From Daejeonella sp. (lineage in GTDB: Bacteria; Bacteroidota; Bacteroidia; Sphingobacteriales; Sphingobacteriaceae): a stretch of DNA of 49,868 nt. Made by a program: the position numbers and the translations under genes. The notes under the pieces were generated by a model. The model was not told the origin of the DNA and did no database searches. It saw nothing but the letters and a program-made list of their open reading frames with translations. This document shows positions 15,290 to 24,368 of this stretch, in pieces; the stretch's first letter is position 1, and each line of letters starts with the position of its first letter. Location of the stretch: NCBI RefSeq assembly GCF_030695525.1, contig NZ_JAUYSS010000030.1, positions 1 to 49,868 on the forward strand, read 5' to 3'.

Positions 15290-16138
15290 TCAGGAAAAAA
15301 CCGAAAGTTCGGAATCATAAGCCGCCCATACCATATACGGATGAGAGTCGCAATGATATAGCTCTCCACTTGCCGAAATTCCTATTATTCCGGCAAAACC
15401 ATCACTAAGTTTAAGTTCCTGAAATGATTTTTGTGAAGCTGCTGCCAGACTCATCCCATCACTAACACGCGTAACTATTTTAACGGCAAGCCCTGAGCTT
15501 ACAATATCTTCACCAACACCTGTACAGGATATGCCGGCATCCTGATTAGCAAAATTTCCTGCTGCAGTAGCCGAGTCACTAACCCGGCCTGGAATTTCAA
15601 AGCCCTTGCCGCCGGTTGATGTTGCTGCTGCAATATTCCTCTTTCTATCTAAAGCTACACATCCAACGGTTCCAAGACCCAGGGATGCATTCAATTTTCT
15701 ATCGTATTCTTCTCTGCGTTGCTGAGTTTCCGGATTATAATATCCGAATCCATTGATTCGTGCATAATCCAGCGCACCCGTACCACTCAGAACACGATCA
15801 TCCAATGACATTAACTTCTGCGCAATTAATATCGGATTTCTGACATCCTCAATATTTATAACCCCAGAAAATTTACTCTTACTACCATCCATTAAACCGG
15901 CACTAAGTCTGATCTTCCCATCACTCTGGATTTGTGATCCGGTACCCGCATTAAATAGCTCACAATCCTCCAGAAGGGCAACTGCAAAAACTGCAGTTTC
16001 TAAAGCGGAATGGGAATTTAAATAGTCGTATGACATCTTTACAATATCAGAAAGGGCTTGTTGTTTGGCTAATTTTATTTCCGAATTTGTATTCGATTCA
16101 CTAAAAAAACCACCGTGAATAATTAATTTATGCTCCAT
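15290..16138 (-). CDS. iaaA: Isoaspartyl peptidase / L-asparaginase (Ntn-hydrolase, plant-type)
   Basis: A 282-residue precursor of the threonine-type N-terminal nucleophile family that splits beta-aspartyl dipeptides. The autocleavage site and nucleophile are in LGLGTVGCVALD (Thr157), followed by the family block AAATSTGGKG. The N-terminal subunit carries NAGTGSQIQSDGKIRLSAGLMDG in two parts. It overlaps the cyanophycinase gene by one base (TAATG), so the two are translationally coupled. In this context the substrate is almost certainly beta-Asp-Arg released from cyanophycin. The Cys at the residue after TVG (usually Ala) is a small deviation. There is no signal peptide, so it acts in the cytoplasm. 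Confidence 0.94.
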   Translation of the reverse strand: MEHKLIIHGGFFSESNTNSEIKLAKQQALSDIVKMSYDYLNSHSALETAVFAVALLEDCELFNAGTGSQIQSDGKIRLSAGLMDGSKSKFSGVINIEDVRNPILIAQKLMSLDDRVLSGTGALDYARINGFGYYNPETQQRREEYDRKLNASLGLGTVGCVALDRKRNIAAATSTGGKGFEIPGRVSDSATAAGNFANQDAGISCTGVGEDIVSSGLAVKIVTRVSDGMSLAAASQKSFQELKLSDGFAGIIGISASGELYHCDSHPYMVWAAYDSELSVFS

Positions 16139-17049
16139 TAATTGTCTTCACTTTTATCCTTCAAAAATACCCCTTCTTCCACTTTAATGGATTTTTTAAT
16201 TATAAGCTCATGCTTTTCTAGATCATATCTATCAAATATAGACATCACATGTACTTTCAGGCCATCAATAGAAACAGGAGAACCTATTTCCACTTCATAA
16301 ATACTCGTTTCACTAATATATCGGCCGTCGACCAATATTGTCAGGCCTGAGCCAATGGCTTCCAAACAATTTCCTTCAGTGATCAATAATCCGGCATCCT
16401 CTCCAAGTCCGATACCTAACATTCCCGGATTACTGGCAACAGCATAAAATAAGCGACCTATCCGCCCACGCTGAACAAAATGAGTATCTACGATTACTGA
16501 GTCAATAAAACCTAAACCAGCAGTGATCTGAACTTCACCCTTGATCAAAGCTTCACTGCTGCTGCCGCGATAGATCATATTTGTAGAGGCTGCGGCTGCC
16601 CCGGCAGAAGTACCGGCAATCAGAAATTTATCCTCATGGTAACGCTTTTTCAATAACTGCAGAAAGGGAGTGCCTCCGAATATGGAACTCAAACGGAGTT
16701 GGTATCCACCTGTAAACATCACTACATCTGCTTTGGCTATGCGTTCCAGATATTCAGGGATCATTACATCAGTTCTGGACCTGATATCCATTACATTGAC
16801 ATTATTAACCTGCAACTGTTTAAATGAATTAATGTATTCCTCGCCCACTATTTCGGGTATTTTCGATGCCGTAGTAATAACTTCTATGACAGAGTTTTCA
16901 GCTTTTGCTGATTCGCTGATAATCCGCTTGAGAATCCCCAGTTCAAAGAATTTTACATAATGCGGGTGGCTGACATTTTCATTATAACTTAGTGAACTTC
17001 CCAGATCAACCGCACCGCCAATTATAAGAAGTTTGCCCTTTGGAACCAT
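16138..17049 (-). CDS. cphB: Cyanophycinase
   Basis: A 303-residue cytoplasmic peptidase of family S51 that cuts cyanophycin to beta-Asp-Arg dipeptides. The opening KGKLLIIGGAVDLGSS, the substrate-pocket motif MFTGGYQLRL and the nucleophile elbow IAGTSAGAAAAS (Ser148) are all characteristic. Later blocks GLGFIDSVIVDTHFVQRGRIGRL contain the conserved DTHF. It has no signal peptide, consistent with cleavage of an internal granule rather than an external polymer. It is the first gene of a pair with iaaA and is divergent from cphA, with a good promoter 32 to 63 bases upstream. Confidence 0.96.
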   Translation of the reverse strand: MVPKGKLLIIGGAVDLGSSLSYNENVSHPHYVKFFELGILKRIISESAKAENSVIEVITTASKIPEIVGEEYINSFKQLQVNNVNVMDIRSRTDVMIPEYLERIAKADVVMFTGGYQLRLSSIFGGTPFLQLLKKRYHEDKFLIAGTSAGAAAASTNMIYRGSSSEALIKGEVQITAGLGFIDSVIVDTHFVQRGRIGRLFYAVASNPGMLGIGLGEDAGLLITEGNCLEAIGSGLTILVDGRYISETSIYEVEIGSPVSIDGLKVHVMSIFDRYDLEKHELIIKKSIKVEEGVFLKDKSEDN

Positions 17050-17080
17050 AGTTAATATTAAAATTTCGTTACTTTAAAAT

Positions 17081-17112
17081 CAAATATATATTACCAGTAG
17101 TATATGTTCAGA
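17081..17112 (-). promoter_or_regulatory. Promoter of cphB-iaaA
   Basis: On the minus strand TCTG (17109-17112) and TATATTTG (17081-17088) are separated by 20 bases. The -7 box matches TAnnTTTG exactly and the -33 box has one mismatch to TTTG. The leader would be about 25 bases. Confidence 0.6.
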
Positions 17113-17154
17113 CATTACTTACTAAACTTTTCAACATATCAAATTAGATGAAGG

Positions 17155-17173
17155 CTGTATACAGTATATACTG
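17155..17173. promoter_or_regulatory. Palindromic candidate operator between cphA and cphB
   Basis: The segment reads CTGTATACAGTATATACTG and contains overlapping palindromes (CTGTATACAG, AGTATATACT). It lies upstream of both promoters, about 45 bases beyond the cphB -33 box and about 100 bases before the cphA -33 box. A dimeric regulator could bind here; this is inference from symmetry alone. Confidence 0.4.
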
Positions 17174-17272
17174 TTCACACATTCTTCCATAAATTATCGG
17201 CTTAAATTTTAATATTTTAGCGCGTTATATCTATTTAGTGTAAAATCAGTTACTTTATTAGATTGTTAAACT

Positions 17273-17308
17273 TTTGAAGAGACCTTTAAGTGTATCCGAA
17301 TATGTTTG
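17273..17308 (+). promoter_or_regulatory. Possible promoter of cphA
   Basis: TATGTTTG at 17301-17308 matches the -7 consensus. The nearest TTTG is at 17273-17276, giving a spacer of 24 bases, slightly longer than usual. If real, transcription starts near 17315, which rules out the frame opening at 17290 and supports translation from the ATG at 17398. Confidence 0.4.
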
Positions 17309-17397
17309 GCATAAATTTAGCGAATGCAAGTTCATCTAAACCCCCAAAGAACTGTTCTTTAAGGGTAATAAAAACCAAAAAAATTAAAGAATATTCT

Positions 17398-20013
17398 ATG
17401 AAAATATTGGGCATACAGGTTTTGAAGGGACCGAATATCTGGTCAACAAATCGTATAAAACTGATCCAGATGCGTCTTGATCTTGAGGACCTGGAGCAAA
17501 GACCAACCAATAAAATTGATGGTTTCAGGGAGCGGATTGAAGAGCTGATACCGAGTTTATATTCACACCGTTGTTCACCCGGACATGAGGGTGGTTTTTT
17601 TGAACGGGTAGACAAAGGTACCTGGATGGGTCATGTTATTGAGCATATTGCACTTGAGCTGCAATCCTTAGCAGGGATGGAAACCGGCTTTGGCCGTACT
17701 CGTGAGACAAAAACCCCGGGAATATATAATGTCGTATTTAGTTATATTGAAGAAACTGTAGGTGTATATGCTGCCGAAGCCTCCGTACGCATTGCAGAGA
17801 AATTAATTTCCGGTGGAGATTATGATATCGAAAACGATATCATGACAATGAAAAAAATGCGGCAACGTGAGCGTTTTGGTCCAAGTACTGCTTCAATCGT
17901 TGAGGAAGCTGTGTCCAGAAAGATCCCTTTTATCCGTCTCAACAGAAGTTCCCTGGTTCAGCTGGGATATGGTGTAAACCAGGTTCGGTTCAGGGCTACA
18001 ATGACCGATAAAACCAGCAGTATTGCTGTTGACCTCGCCGGAAATAAAGATGAAACCAAGCGCATTTTACAGGAACAAGCAATTCCGGTTGCCAAGGGTT
18101 TAACCATTTCTACAGATGAGGATCTGGAAATTGCCCTCGATAAAATTGGATTTCCCCTTGTATTTAAACCTCTGAATGCTAATCATGGAAAAGGAGCAAC
18201 AATCAATGTAAAAACCAGAAAGGAGGCTATTGAAGCATTTGCTTACGCTCAGAAATACTCACACCGTGTAATTGTCGAGAGATTCATAAGCGGTCATGAT
18301 TTCAGGGTCCTGGTAATTGATAATCGTATGGTGGCAGCCGCCCAGCGCGTACCGGCCCACATTATAGGTGATGGCTTAAATACGATAGATAAATTAATTG
18401 AGATTGAAAACAGTGATCCGCGCCGTGGCTATGGACACGAAAATGTTCTGACCGAGATCGGAATTGACCGCGATACCCTCGACCTGCTCGATAAAAAAGG
18501 TTATACACTGGCTACTATACCGAAAAAATCAGAGATAGTTTACTTAAAATCTACTGCAAATTTGAGTACAGGCGGCTCCTCAATTGATGTTACAGACCTG
18601 GTACACCCGCAGAATATATTTATGTGTGAGCGGATAGCCAGAGTAATTGGCCTGGATATTTGCGGAATTGACATCATGGCAAATAATTTAACTGAGCTCC
18701 TCACTGAAAACGGAGGGGTTGTACTGGAGGTGAATGCCGCTCCGGGCTTCAGAATGCACCTTGCTCCAAGCGAAGGGCTCCCAAGGAATGTGGCAGCTCC
18801 GGTATTAGACATGCTTTATCCGCCGGGAAAGTCAGCACGAATTCCAATCATTGCGGTTACGGGTACAAATGGAAAAACAACCACTACGCGGCTAATTGCC
18901 CATATTGTAAAAAATAATGGCTTTAGGGTAGGTTTTACCACTTCCGATGGTGTGTATATTCAAAACTCCATGTTATTAAAAGGCGATACAACCGGCCCGA
19001 TAAGTGCTGAATTTGTATTGAAAGATCCAACGGTCGAATTTGCTGTTCTCGAAACCGCCAGAGGAGGGATTTTAAGATCCGGTCTTGGCTTCAGGCATTG
19101 TGATATTGCCGTTATTACCAATATTCAGGAAGATCATCTGGGAATTTCAGATATTCACACACTCGATGACCTTGCGCGAGTTAAAGCGGTTGTAATAAAT
19201 TCAGTGAAAAATGATGGCTGGGCTATATTAAATGCAGACAACAAACATTCTGTTAAAATAGCTAAAGATGTTCGCTGCAATGTGGCCTATTTTTCGCTGG
19301 ATGAAAAAAATCCGGTTATTAAGGACCATTGCCAAAAAGGCGGAATAGCTGCAATTTATGAAAACGGCTTTATTACAATCAAAAAGGGAGACTGGAAAAT
19401 AAGAATAGAGAAGGTGACACATGTTCCCATCACTTTTAACGGCACTGTAAGTTTTATGACACAAAATGTGTTGGCAGCCAGCCTTGCAACATTTGTATGG
19501 GGTTTTAAAACTGAAGATATTCGTCTTTCCCTTACAACGTTTATTCCATCTGTTGCCCAGACACCTGGCCGGATGAATATTTTCGAACTGAAGGATTGTA
19601 AAATAATGGTTGACTTTGCCCACAATCCCGACGGATTGAGAGGCATTAAGGATTTTCTATCCACACTGGATATTAAACAAAGCACCGGAATCATTTCCGG
19701 TACCGGCGACCGACGGGATGAAGATCTTCGGGAAATTGGACGGATTTCAGCGCAGATGTTCGACGATGTAATCATCTGTCAGGAAAAGTACCTGAGAGGC
19801 CGAAACAGGGAAGAAATCATCTCCTTACTTATAGAAGGACTGAAGGAAGTGAAGCCAGAAATTGATATACAGATCATTCATAAAGGTAAGGAAGCCTTTG
19901 AGTATGCAATTGAACATATTCAGGATGGCTCATTCATAACGATTATAGGCGATTCGGTTAGTAATGCAGTCGAGTTGGTTCAAAACTTTCAGGATGAAGA
20001 AATCGGCCTTTAG
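17398..20013 (+). CDS. cphA: Cyanophycin synthetase
   Basis: An 871-residue ligase that makes multi-L-arginyl-poly-L-aspartate from Asp, Arg and ATP without a ribosome. Three domains are visible in order. The N-domain (1 to about 160) has SHRCSPGHEGGFFERV and GHVIEHIALELQ. The ATP-grasp domain (about 165-480) adds Asp and has KPLNANHGKGATINV and VLEVNAAPGFRMH. The Mur-ligase-like domain (about 485-871) adds Arg and has the P-loop GTNGKTTTTR near 489 and DFAHNPDG. The length matches CphA1. I chose the ATG at 17398 because MKILGIQVLKGPNIW is the usual CphA start; the frame is open to 17290. rarA follows after 39 bases. All signature residues look intact, so the enzyme should be active. Confidence 0.97.
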   Translation: MKILGIQVLKGPNIWSTNRIKLIQMRLDLEDLEQRPTNKIDGFRERIEELIPSLYSHRCSPGHEGGFFERVDKGTWMGHVIEHIALELQSLAGMETGFGRTRETKTPGIYNVVFSYIEETVGVYAAEASVRIAEKLISGGDYDIENDIMTMKKMRQRERFGPSTASIVEEAVSRKIPFIRLNRSSLVQLGYGVNQVRFRATMTDKTSSIAVDLAGNKDETKRILQEQAIPVAKGLTISTDEDLEIALDKIGFPLVFKPLNANHGKGATINVKTRKEAIEAFAYAQKYSHRVIVERFISGHDFRVLVIDNRMVAAAQRVPAHIIGDGLNTIDKLIEIENSDPRRGYGHENVLTEIGIDRDTLDLLDKKGYTLATIPKKSEIVYLKSTANLSTGGSSIDVTDLVHPQNIFMCERIARVIGLDICGIDIMANNLTELLTENGGVVLEVNAAPGFRMHLAPSEGLPRNVAAPVLDMLYPPGKSARIPIIAVTGTNGKTTTTRLIAHIVKNNGFRVGFTTSDGVYIQNSMLLKGDTTGPISAEFVLKDPTVEFAVLETARGGILRSGLGFRHCDIAVITNIQEDHLGISDIHTLDDLARVKAVVINSVKNDGWAILNADNKHSVKIAKDVRCNVAYFSLDEKNPVIKDHCQKGGIAAIYENGFITIKKGDWKIRIEKVTHVPITFNGTVSFMTQNVLAASLATFVWGFKTEDIRLSLTTFIPSVAQTPGRMNIFELKDCKIMVDFAHNPDGLRGIKDFLSTLDIKQSTGIISGTGDRRDEDLREIGRISAQMFDDVIICQEKYLRGRNREEIISLLIEGLKEVKPEIDIQIIHKGKEAFEYAIEHIQDGSFITIIGDSVSNAVELVQNFQDEEIGL

Positions 20014-20052
20014 ATCTCTACAATTACCCGAATGAATTAATACTTTAAATTA

Positions 20053-21333
20053 ATGGCAACAATTCCTCCACTGGCAGAACGAATGCGCCCGGCAACACTG
20101 GATGACTATGTTGGGCAGAAGCATCTGATTGGCAAGGATGCGATTTTGCGCCTTGCAATCGAAAGCGGTATGCTGCCATCCCTGATACTGTGGGGGCCTC
20201 CGGGTGTTGGCAAAACCACTCTGGCATTAATTATTTCCAGACAGTTAAATCGTCCATTTTTTGGTCTGAGCGCAATAAATTCGGGGGTTAAAGATATTCG
20301 GGATGTGATTGAACAGGCAACACGCTTAAAAGATGAAAATGAGAATCTCCCAATACTTTTCATAGATGAAATCCATCGTTTTTCGAAATCCCAACAGGAT
20401 TCATTGCTCGGTGCGGTGGAAAGGGGTCTGGTTACTTTAATTGGTGCGACAACTGAAAATCCTTCCTTCGAGGTTATTTCAGCGCTTTTATCCAGAAGTC
20501 AGGTATATATTCTCCAAAATCTGCCGGAAGAAGATCTGGTGGAATTATTGAATAAAGCCATCAAGGAAGACAGCTATCTGAAAAATAAAAATATCCAAAT
20601 CAAAGAACATGAAGCCCTGCTCCGCCTTTCTGGCGGCGATGCGCGAAAGCTCCTTAATGTACTGGAACTGGTGGTCAATGCTGTGAATCAACAAGAAGTG
20701 AATATCACCAATGATCTGGTACTGAAACTTGTCCAGCAAAATATGGCCATGTATGATAAAGCCGGAGAGCAGCATTACGATATTATCTCCGCTTTCATAA
20801 AATCCATTCGCGGAAGCGACCCTAATGCGGCTGTATACTGGCTGGCACGTATGATTGCCGGAGGTGAGGATCCTTCATTTATAGCCCGCCGTTTGCTGAT
20901 TCTTGCATCTGAAGATATAGGTAATGCCAATCCTAATGCACTGCTTCTGGCCAATACCTGTTTCCAGGCCGTCAATGTAATCGGCTGGCCGGAGTCAAGG
21001 ATTATTCTCTCACAAACCGTTACCTATCTGGCCTCTTCCCCAAAGAGTAATGCAAGCTATGAGGCTATAAGTAAAGCTCAGGAACTTGTGGCAAGAACCG
21101 GCGACCAGTCGGTACCCTTACACCTGAGAAATGCGCCAACCAAACTCATGAAAAATATAGGTTATGGCAAAGAATACGAATATTCCCATACCTATAAAGA
21201 CAATTTTACGGCCCAGGAATACCTGCCCGAAAATCTGAGTGGAACCCTGCTGTATGATCCGGGTAAGAATGCTGCTGAAGAAAAACTTCGGGAACGCCTT
21301 AAATCCCTGTGGAAGGAAAAGTATAAATACTAG
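20053..21333 (+). CDS. rarA: Replication-associated recombination protein A (AAA+ ATPase)
   Basis: A 426-residue AAA+ ATPase that acts at stalled or gapped replication forks, also called MgsA. Walker A is GPPGVGKTTLA (48-58), Walker B is ILFIDEIHRFSKSQQD, sensor 1 is LIGATTENPSFEV, and the arginine-finger region is LLSRSQVY. The C-terminal tetramerisation domain contains SAFIKSIRGSDPNAAVYWLARM and EDIGNANPNAL, both diagnostic. It follows cphA after 39 bases and may share its transcript, though there is no functional link I know of. Confidence 0.97.
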   Translation: MATIPPLAERMRPATLDDYVGQKHLIGKDAILRLAIESGMLPSLILWGPPGVGKTTLALIISRQLNRPFFGLSAINSGVKDIRDVIEQATRLKDENENLPILFIDEIHRFSKSQQDSLLGAVERGLVTLIGATTENPSFEVISALLSRSQVYILQNLPEEDLVELLNKAIKEDSYLKNKNIQIKEHEALLRLSGGDARKLLNVLELVVNAVNQQEVNITNDLVLKLVQQNMAMYDKAGEQHYDIISAFIKSIRGSDPNAAVYWLARMIAGGEDPSFIARRLLILASEDIGNANPNALLLANTCFQAVNVIGWPESRIILSQTVTYLASSPKSNASYEAISKAQELVARTGDQSVPLHLRNAPTKLMKNIGYGKEYEYSHTYKDNFTAQEYLPENLSGTLLYDPGKNAAEEKLRERLKSLWKEKYKY

Positions 21334-21361
21334 GTTTGCATTATTTTTTTTAATTTCAAAG

Positions 21362-22837
21362 ATGACTATAACCTTTCTAATTCACCAGTCAAAAGCATTC
21401 TGGCGTTCAAAAAACACAGGAAAAAGTGTTATTATGAGAGTGGTGATGGCAATACTCATTTTATATATCCTGCTAAATGTACTTGTTGTTGCTTTTTTTC
21501 TTGACCGGATACTAAAGAAGACCCATCCGGGTCAGGATATACTTTACTCATTCAATAGCTATATTCTGTACTATTTTTTAATGGATCTTCTTCTTCGTTT
21601 TCAAATGCAGGAATTACCAACCCTGAGTGTGAGGCCCTATCTGCATCTCAGAATTAAGAAGAATCAACTCATAAACTATCTTTCACTAACCTCTCTGTGG
21701 ACAACTTTTAACCTAACGCCAATTTTATTGTCATTGCCGCTGCTCATTAAAGTAGTTTTACCGGAACATGGACTTGCTCAATTCTGGAGTTTACTGATAT
21801 CCATAGTTGGGCTTACCCTTTCTAATCATTTTTTTAGTCAATGGATTAAAAGAAAGGTAAATCTAAATGCTATCTGGATGTTAATTTTCTTCGGTACTTT
21901 AATCCTTTCCCTTTCACTTGATTTTTACTTTAAACTTTTTTCAATCTCAGCTGTTTCTGGAGGATTATTCAATACCGTAGTGGCTAATCCGCTGTATTGT
22001 CTCATCTTTTTGTTGCTGGCCCTCCTGGTTTACATAGTCAATTACCGCTACCTTAGGATAAACCTCTACCTGGAGGAACTACACACAGCAGATACTACAC
22101 ATAAATCAAGCACTGAAATTCCTTATCTGAACAGATTTGGGAAAGCAGGAGACCTGGTTGCTAATGAGTTAAAACTAATACTCAGAAATAAACGACCGCG
22201 CTCAGTTATCACAATGAGTCTGCTGTTTATGTTTTACGGACTGATTTTTTATACTAACCCTAGCTTTTCAGGATATTCAGGAATCGTATTTTGCGGGATG
22301 TTCATGACCGGTATTTTCATAATCAATTATGGGCAGTTTATGTTTAGCTGGCAGAGTGCGCATTTCGATGGTATTTTGGTAAGCAAGGTGAGTGCGATAG
22401 ATTTTTTCAGATCAAAATTCCTGTTATTCACTTTCTTTTCCTCTTTATGTTTTATATTGACCATTCCATATGTTTATTTTGGCTGGAAGGTTCTGATAGT
22501 ACATTTCATTATGTTAATCTGGAATCTGGGAGTAAACACACTACTGGTGCTTTACTTTGCAAACAAAAATTACCGCAGGATTGACCTTAGCAAGGGAGCC
22601 ACATTTAACTGGGAGGGTGTTGGAGCATCTCAATGGATCCTGAGTATCCCGCTCTTACTGGCTCCGTTTATAATATATTACCCTCTTAACCTTTTAGGTT
22701 ATCCTGAAGCAGGTCTGGCATTTATTGCATTGATTGGGCTGGTGTTTATGATAAGCAGGGAATTCTGGCTTAACAAACTTGTAAAGGGATTTCAGGAGAA
22801 AAGATATTTAATTGCAGAAGGATTTAGAAATAAATAA
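21362..22837 (+). CDS. DUF5687 family ABC transporter permease
   Basis: A 491-residue membrane protein with about ten to twelve hydrophobic segments. The start at 21362 (MTITFLIHQSKAFWRSKN) is the usual beginning of DUF5687 proteins; the frame also extends upstream into the rarA 3' end but that part is not membrane-like. Features include LNRFGKAGDLVANELKLILRNKRPR at mid-length, a cytoplasmic block also seen in ABC-2 type exporters. It lies one base upstream of the ATPase gene, so the two form an ABC exporter in the inner membrane. The substrate is unknown. Confidence 0.9.
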   Translation: MTITFLIHQSKAFWRSKNTGKSVIMRVVMAILILYILLNVLVVAFFLDRILKKTHPGQDILYSFNSYILYYFLMDLLLRFQMQELPTLSVRPYLHLRIKKNQLINYLSLTSLWTTFNLTPILLSLPLLIKVVLPEHGLAQFWSLLISIVGLTLSNHFFSQWIKRKVNLNAIWMLIFFGTLILSLSLDFYFKLFSISAVSGGLFNTVVANPLYCLIFLLLALLVYIVNYRYLRINLYLEELHTADTTHKSSTEIPYLNRFGKAGDLVANELKLILRNKRPRSVITMSLLFMFYGLIFYTNPSFSGYSGIVFCGMFMTGIFIINYGQFMFSWQSAHFDGILVSKVSAIDFFRSKFLLFTFFSSLCFILTIPYVYFGWKVLIVHFIMLIWNLGVNTLLVLYFANKNYRRIDLSKGATFNWEGVGASQWILSIPLLLAPFIIYYPLNLLGYPEAGLAFIALIGLVFMISREFWLNKLVKGFQEKRYLIAEGFRNK

Positions 22838-22838
22838 T

Positions 22839-23540
22839 ATGATTGGGATAAGTAATTTAAAAAAGAAATATAACGGAGTAACAGTTGTCAATATTCCTGA
22901 ACTAATTATTAAAAGAGGAGAAACGATCGGGCTGGTAGGAAATAATGGCGCCGGTAAAACCACACTTTTCCGAATGATGCTGGATCTGATCAGGCCAGAT
23001 TCAGGCGAGGTGCTTTCAGATGAAAAAAATGTCGCAGAAAGTGAAGCATGGAAAGACTATACTGCCTCTTACCTTGATGAGGGCTTTCTGATCGATTACT
23101 TGACACCTGAAGAATATTTTCATTTTATTGGTGGACTCCACAACAAAAGTAAAGCTCAGGTTGACTCTGAACTACCTGCTTTTTCAGAATTTTTTAACGG
23201 GGAGATTTTAAAGAAGGGTAAATATATCCGCGACCTTTCTAAAGGCAACCAGACCAAAGTTGGGGTAGCTGCCTGTCTGATTCAGGACCCTCAAATACTG
23301 ATGCTCGATGAACCATTTGCTAATATAGATCCAAGTACCCAGATACGATTGAAGAATATGGTAAAAGATATCAGCAGAGAGAAGCATATTACAACCATCA
23401 TATCCAGCCATGACCTGAATCATGTTACGGAAGTATGTGAACGCATTTTATTAATGGAAAAAGGGAAGATTATCAAGGATATTGCTACCAATTCAAATAC
23501 ACTTCAGGAGTTGGAGCAGTATTTTTCGGTTTTATCTTAA
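22839..23540 (+). CDS. ABC transporter ATP-binding protein
   Basis: A 233-residue ATPase starting at MIGISNLKKKYNGV; the ATG follows the permease stop by one base. Walker A is GLVGNNGAGKTT, the signature motif is the variant LSKGNQTKVGVAACL, Walker B is ILMLDEPFANID, and the switch His is in IISSHDLNHV. It powers the DUF5687 permease encoded just upstream. The C-terminus is short, without an extra regulatory domain. Confidence 0.96.
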   Translation: MIGISNLKKKYNGVTVVNIPELIIKRGETIGLVGNNGAGKTTLFRMMLDLIRPDSGEVLSDEKNVAESEAWKDYTASYLDEGFLIDYLTPEEYFHFIGGLHNKSKAQVDSELPAFSEFFNGEILKKGKYIRDLSKGNQTKVGVAACLIQDPQILMLDEPFANIDPSTQIRLKNMVKDISREKHITTIISSHDLNHVTEVCERILLMEKGKIIKDIATNSNTLQELEQYFSVLS

Positions 23541-23566
23541 GCCTGTTTATAACGCTATTATCCTAT

Positions 23567-24352
23567 ATGAATTTAGATTTGACCGGAAAAAGAGCCTTAG
23601 TTTGCGGAAGCACTCAGGGAATTGGTAAATCCAGTGCTACTGAGCTTGCATTATTGGGTGCTGATATTACGCTAATGGCCAGAAATGAAGATAAGCTTAA
23701 GGAAGTTCTTCAGGGTCTGTCGACAAAACAAAAGCAAAAGCATCATTACTTAGTTGCTGATTTCAACGATCAGGATCAATTGTATCTAATTATTAATGAG
23801 TATGTGCTCAAAAATCGAATTGACATATTAATTAATAATACTGGTGGCCCTGCCGGAGGACAGGCAATTGATGCCAGGACAGCTGAATTTATCAATGCTT
23901 TTAATATGCATCTGATTTGTAACCAGATTCTGGTACAGGCTGTTTCGACCGGGATGAAAAAACATAATTTCGGGCGTATCATTAATATTATTTCCACTTC
24001 AGTAAAAACCCCATTAAAAGGACTGGGAGTATCCAATACCATTCGAGGAGCAGTGGCAAGCTGGGCTAAAACACTTGCCCTTGAACTTGGCCCATTTGGT
24101 ATAACAGTGAATAATATATTACCCGGCTTTACGATGACCGGCAGACTTGAATCCCTCATATCAGCAATTGCTGAACGTGAAAACAAAAGCAGGGAGGATG
24201 TGATCAATGACATGATAAGTACAATTCCTGCGGGACGAATAGCTGATCCGCATGAAGTAGCAGCAGCTATTGCATTTTTAGCAAGTCCGGCTGCATCATA
24301 TATCAATGGCATCAATTTACCTGTAGATGGTGGTAAAACGCCATCATTGTAA
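23567..24352 (+). CDS. SDR-family oxidoreductase with atypical active site
   Basis: A 261-residue Rossmann-fold protein of the short-chain dehydrogenase family. The cofactor motif GSTQGIGKSSA and the stabilising NNTGGPAGG are present. The catalytic Ser lies in IISTSVKTPL, but the usual YxxxK is replaced by SNTIRGAVASWAKTLALEL, so the Tyr is Asn and the +4 Lys is Gly. This 'SNxxRxAV' variant occurs in a recognised SDR subgroup often annotated FabG-like, so it is probably a family trait and not damage. The C-terminal block ASYINGINLPVDGG is standard. It is 26 bases after the ABC ATPase. Substrate unknown. Confidence 0.9.
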   Translation: MNLDLTGKRALVCGSTQGIGKSSATELALLGADITLMARNEDKLKEVLQGLSTKQKQKHHYLVADFNDQDQLYLIINEYVLKNRIDILINNTGGPAGGQAIDARTAEFINAFNMHLICNQILVQAVSTGMKKHNFGRIINIISTSVKTPLKGLGVSNTIRGAVASWAKTLALELGPFGITVNNILPGFTMTGRLESLISAIAERENKSREDVINDMISTIPAGRIADPHEVAAAIAFLASPAASYINGINLPVDGGKTPSL

Positions 24353-24368
24353 ACCAAAATTATAAGAT

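Larger units (their letters stand above)
17050..17397. other. Divergent control region of the cyanophycin genes
   Basis: This 348-base AT-rich gap separates cphB-iaaA (leftward) from cphA (rightward). It holds a leftward promoter (17081-17112) and a weaker rightward one (17273-17308). The sequence around 17155-17172 (CTGTATACAGTATATACTG) is nearly palindromic and would be a natural operator for a regulator acting on both directions. Confidence 0.55.

Noticed and set aside
17290-17397. N-terminal extension of CphA
   Set aside because: The 36 extra residues do not look like the CphA N-domain, and a -7 box at 17301 would lie inside them. The ATG at 17398 gives the standard family start.
21239-21361. 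Permease start inside rarA
   Set aside because: The 41 extra residues are a shifted reading of the rarA end and contain no membrane segment. MTITFLIHQ at 21362 is the family start.
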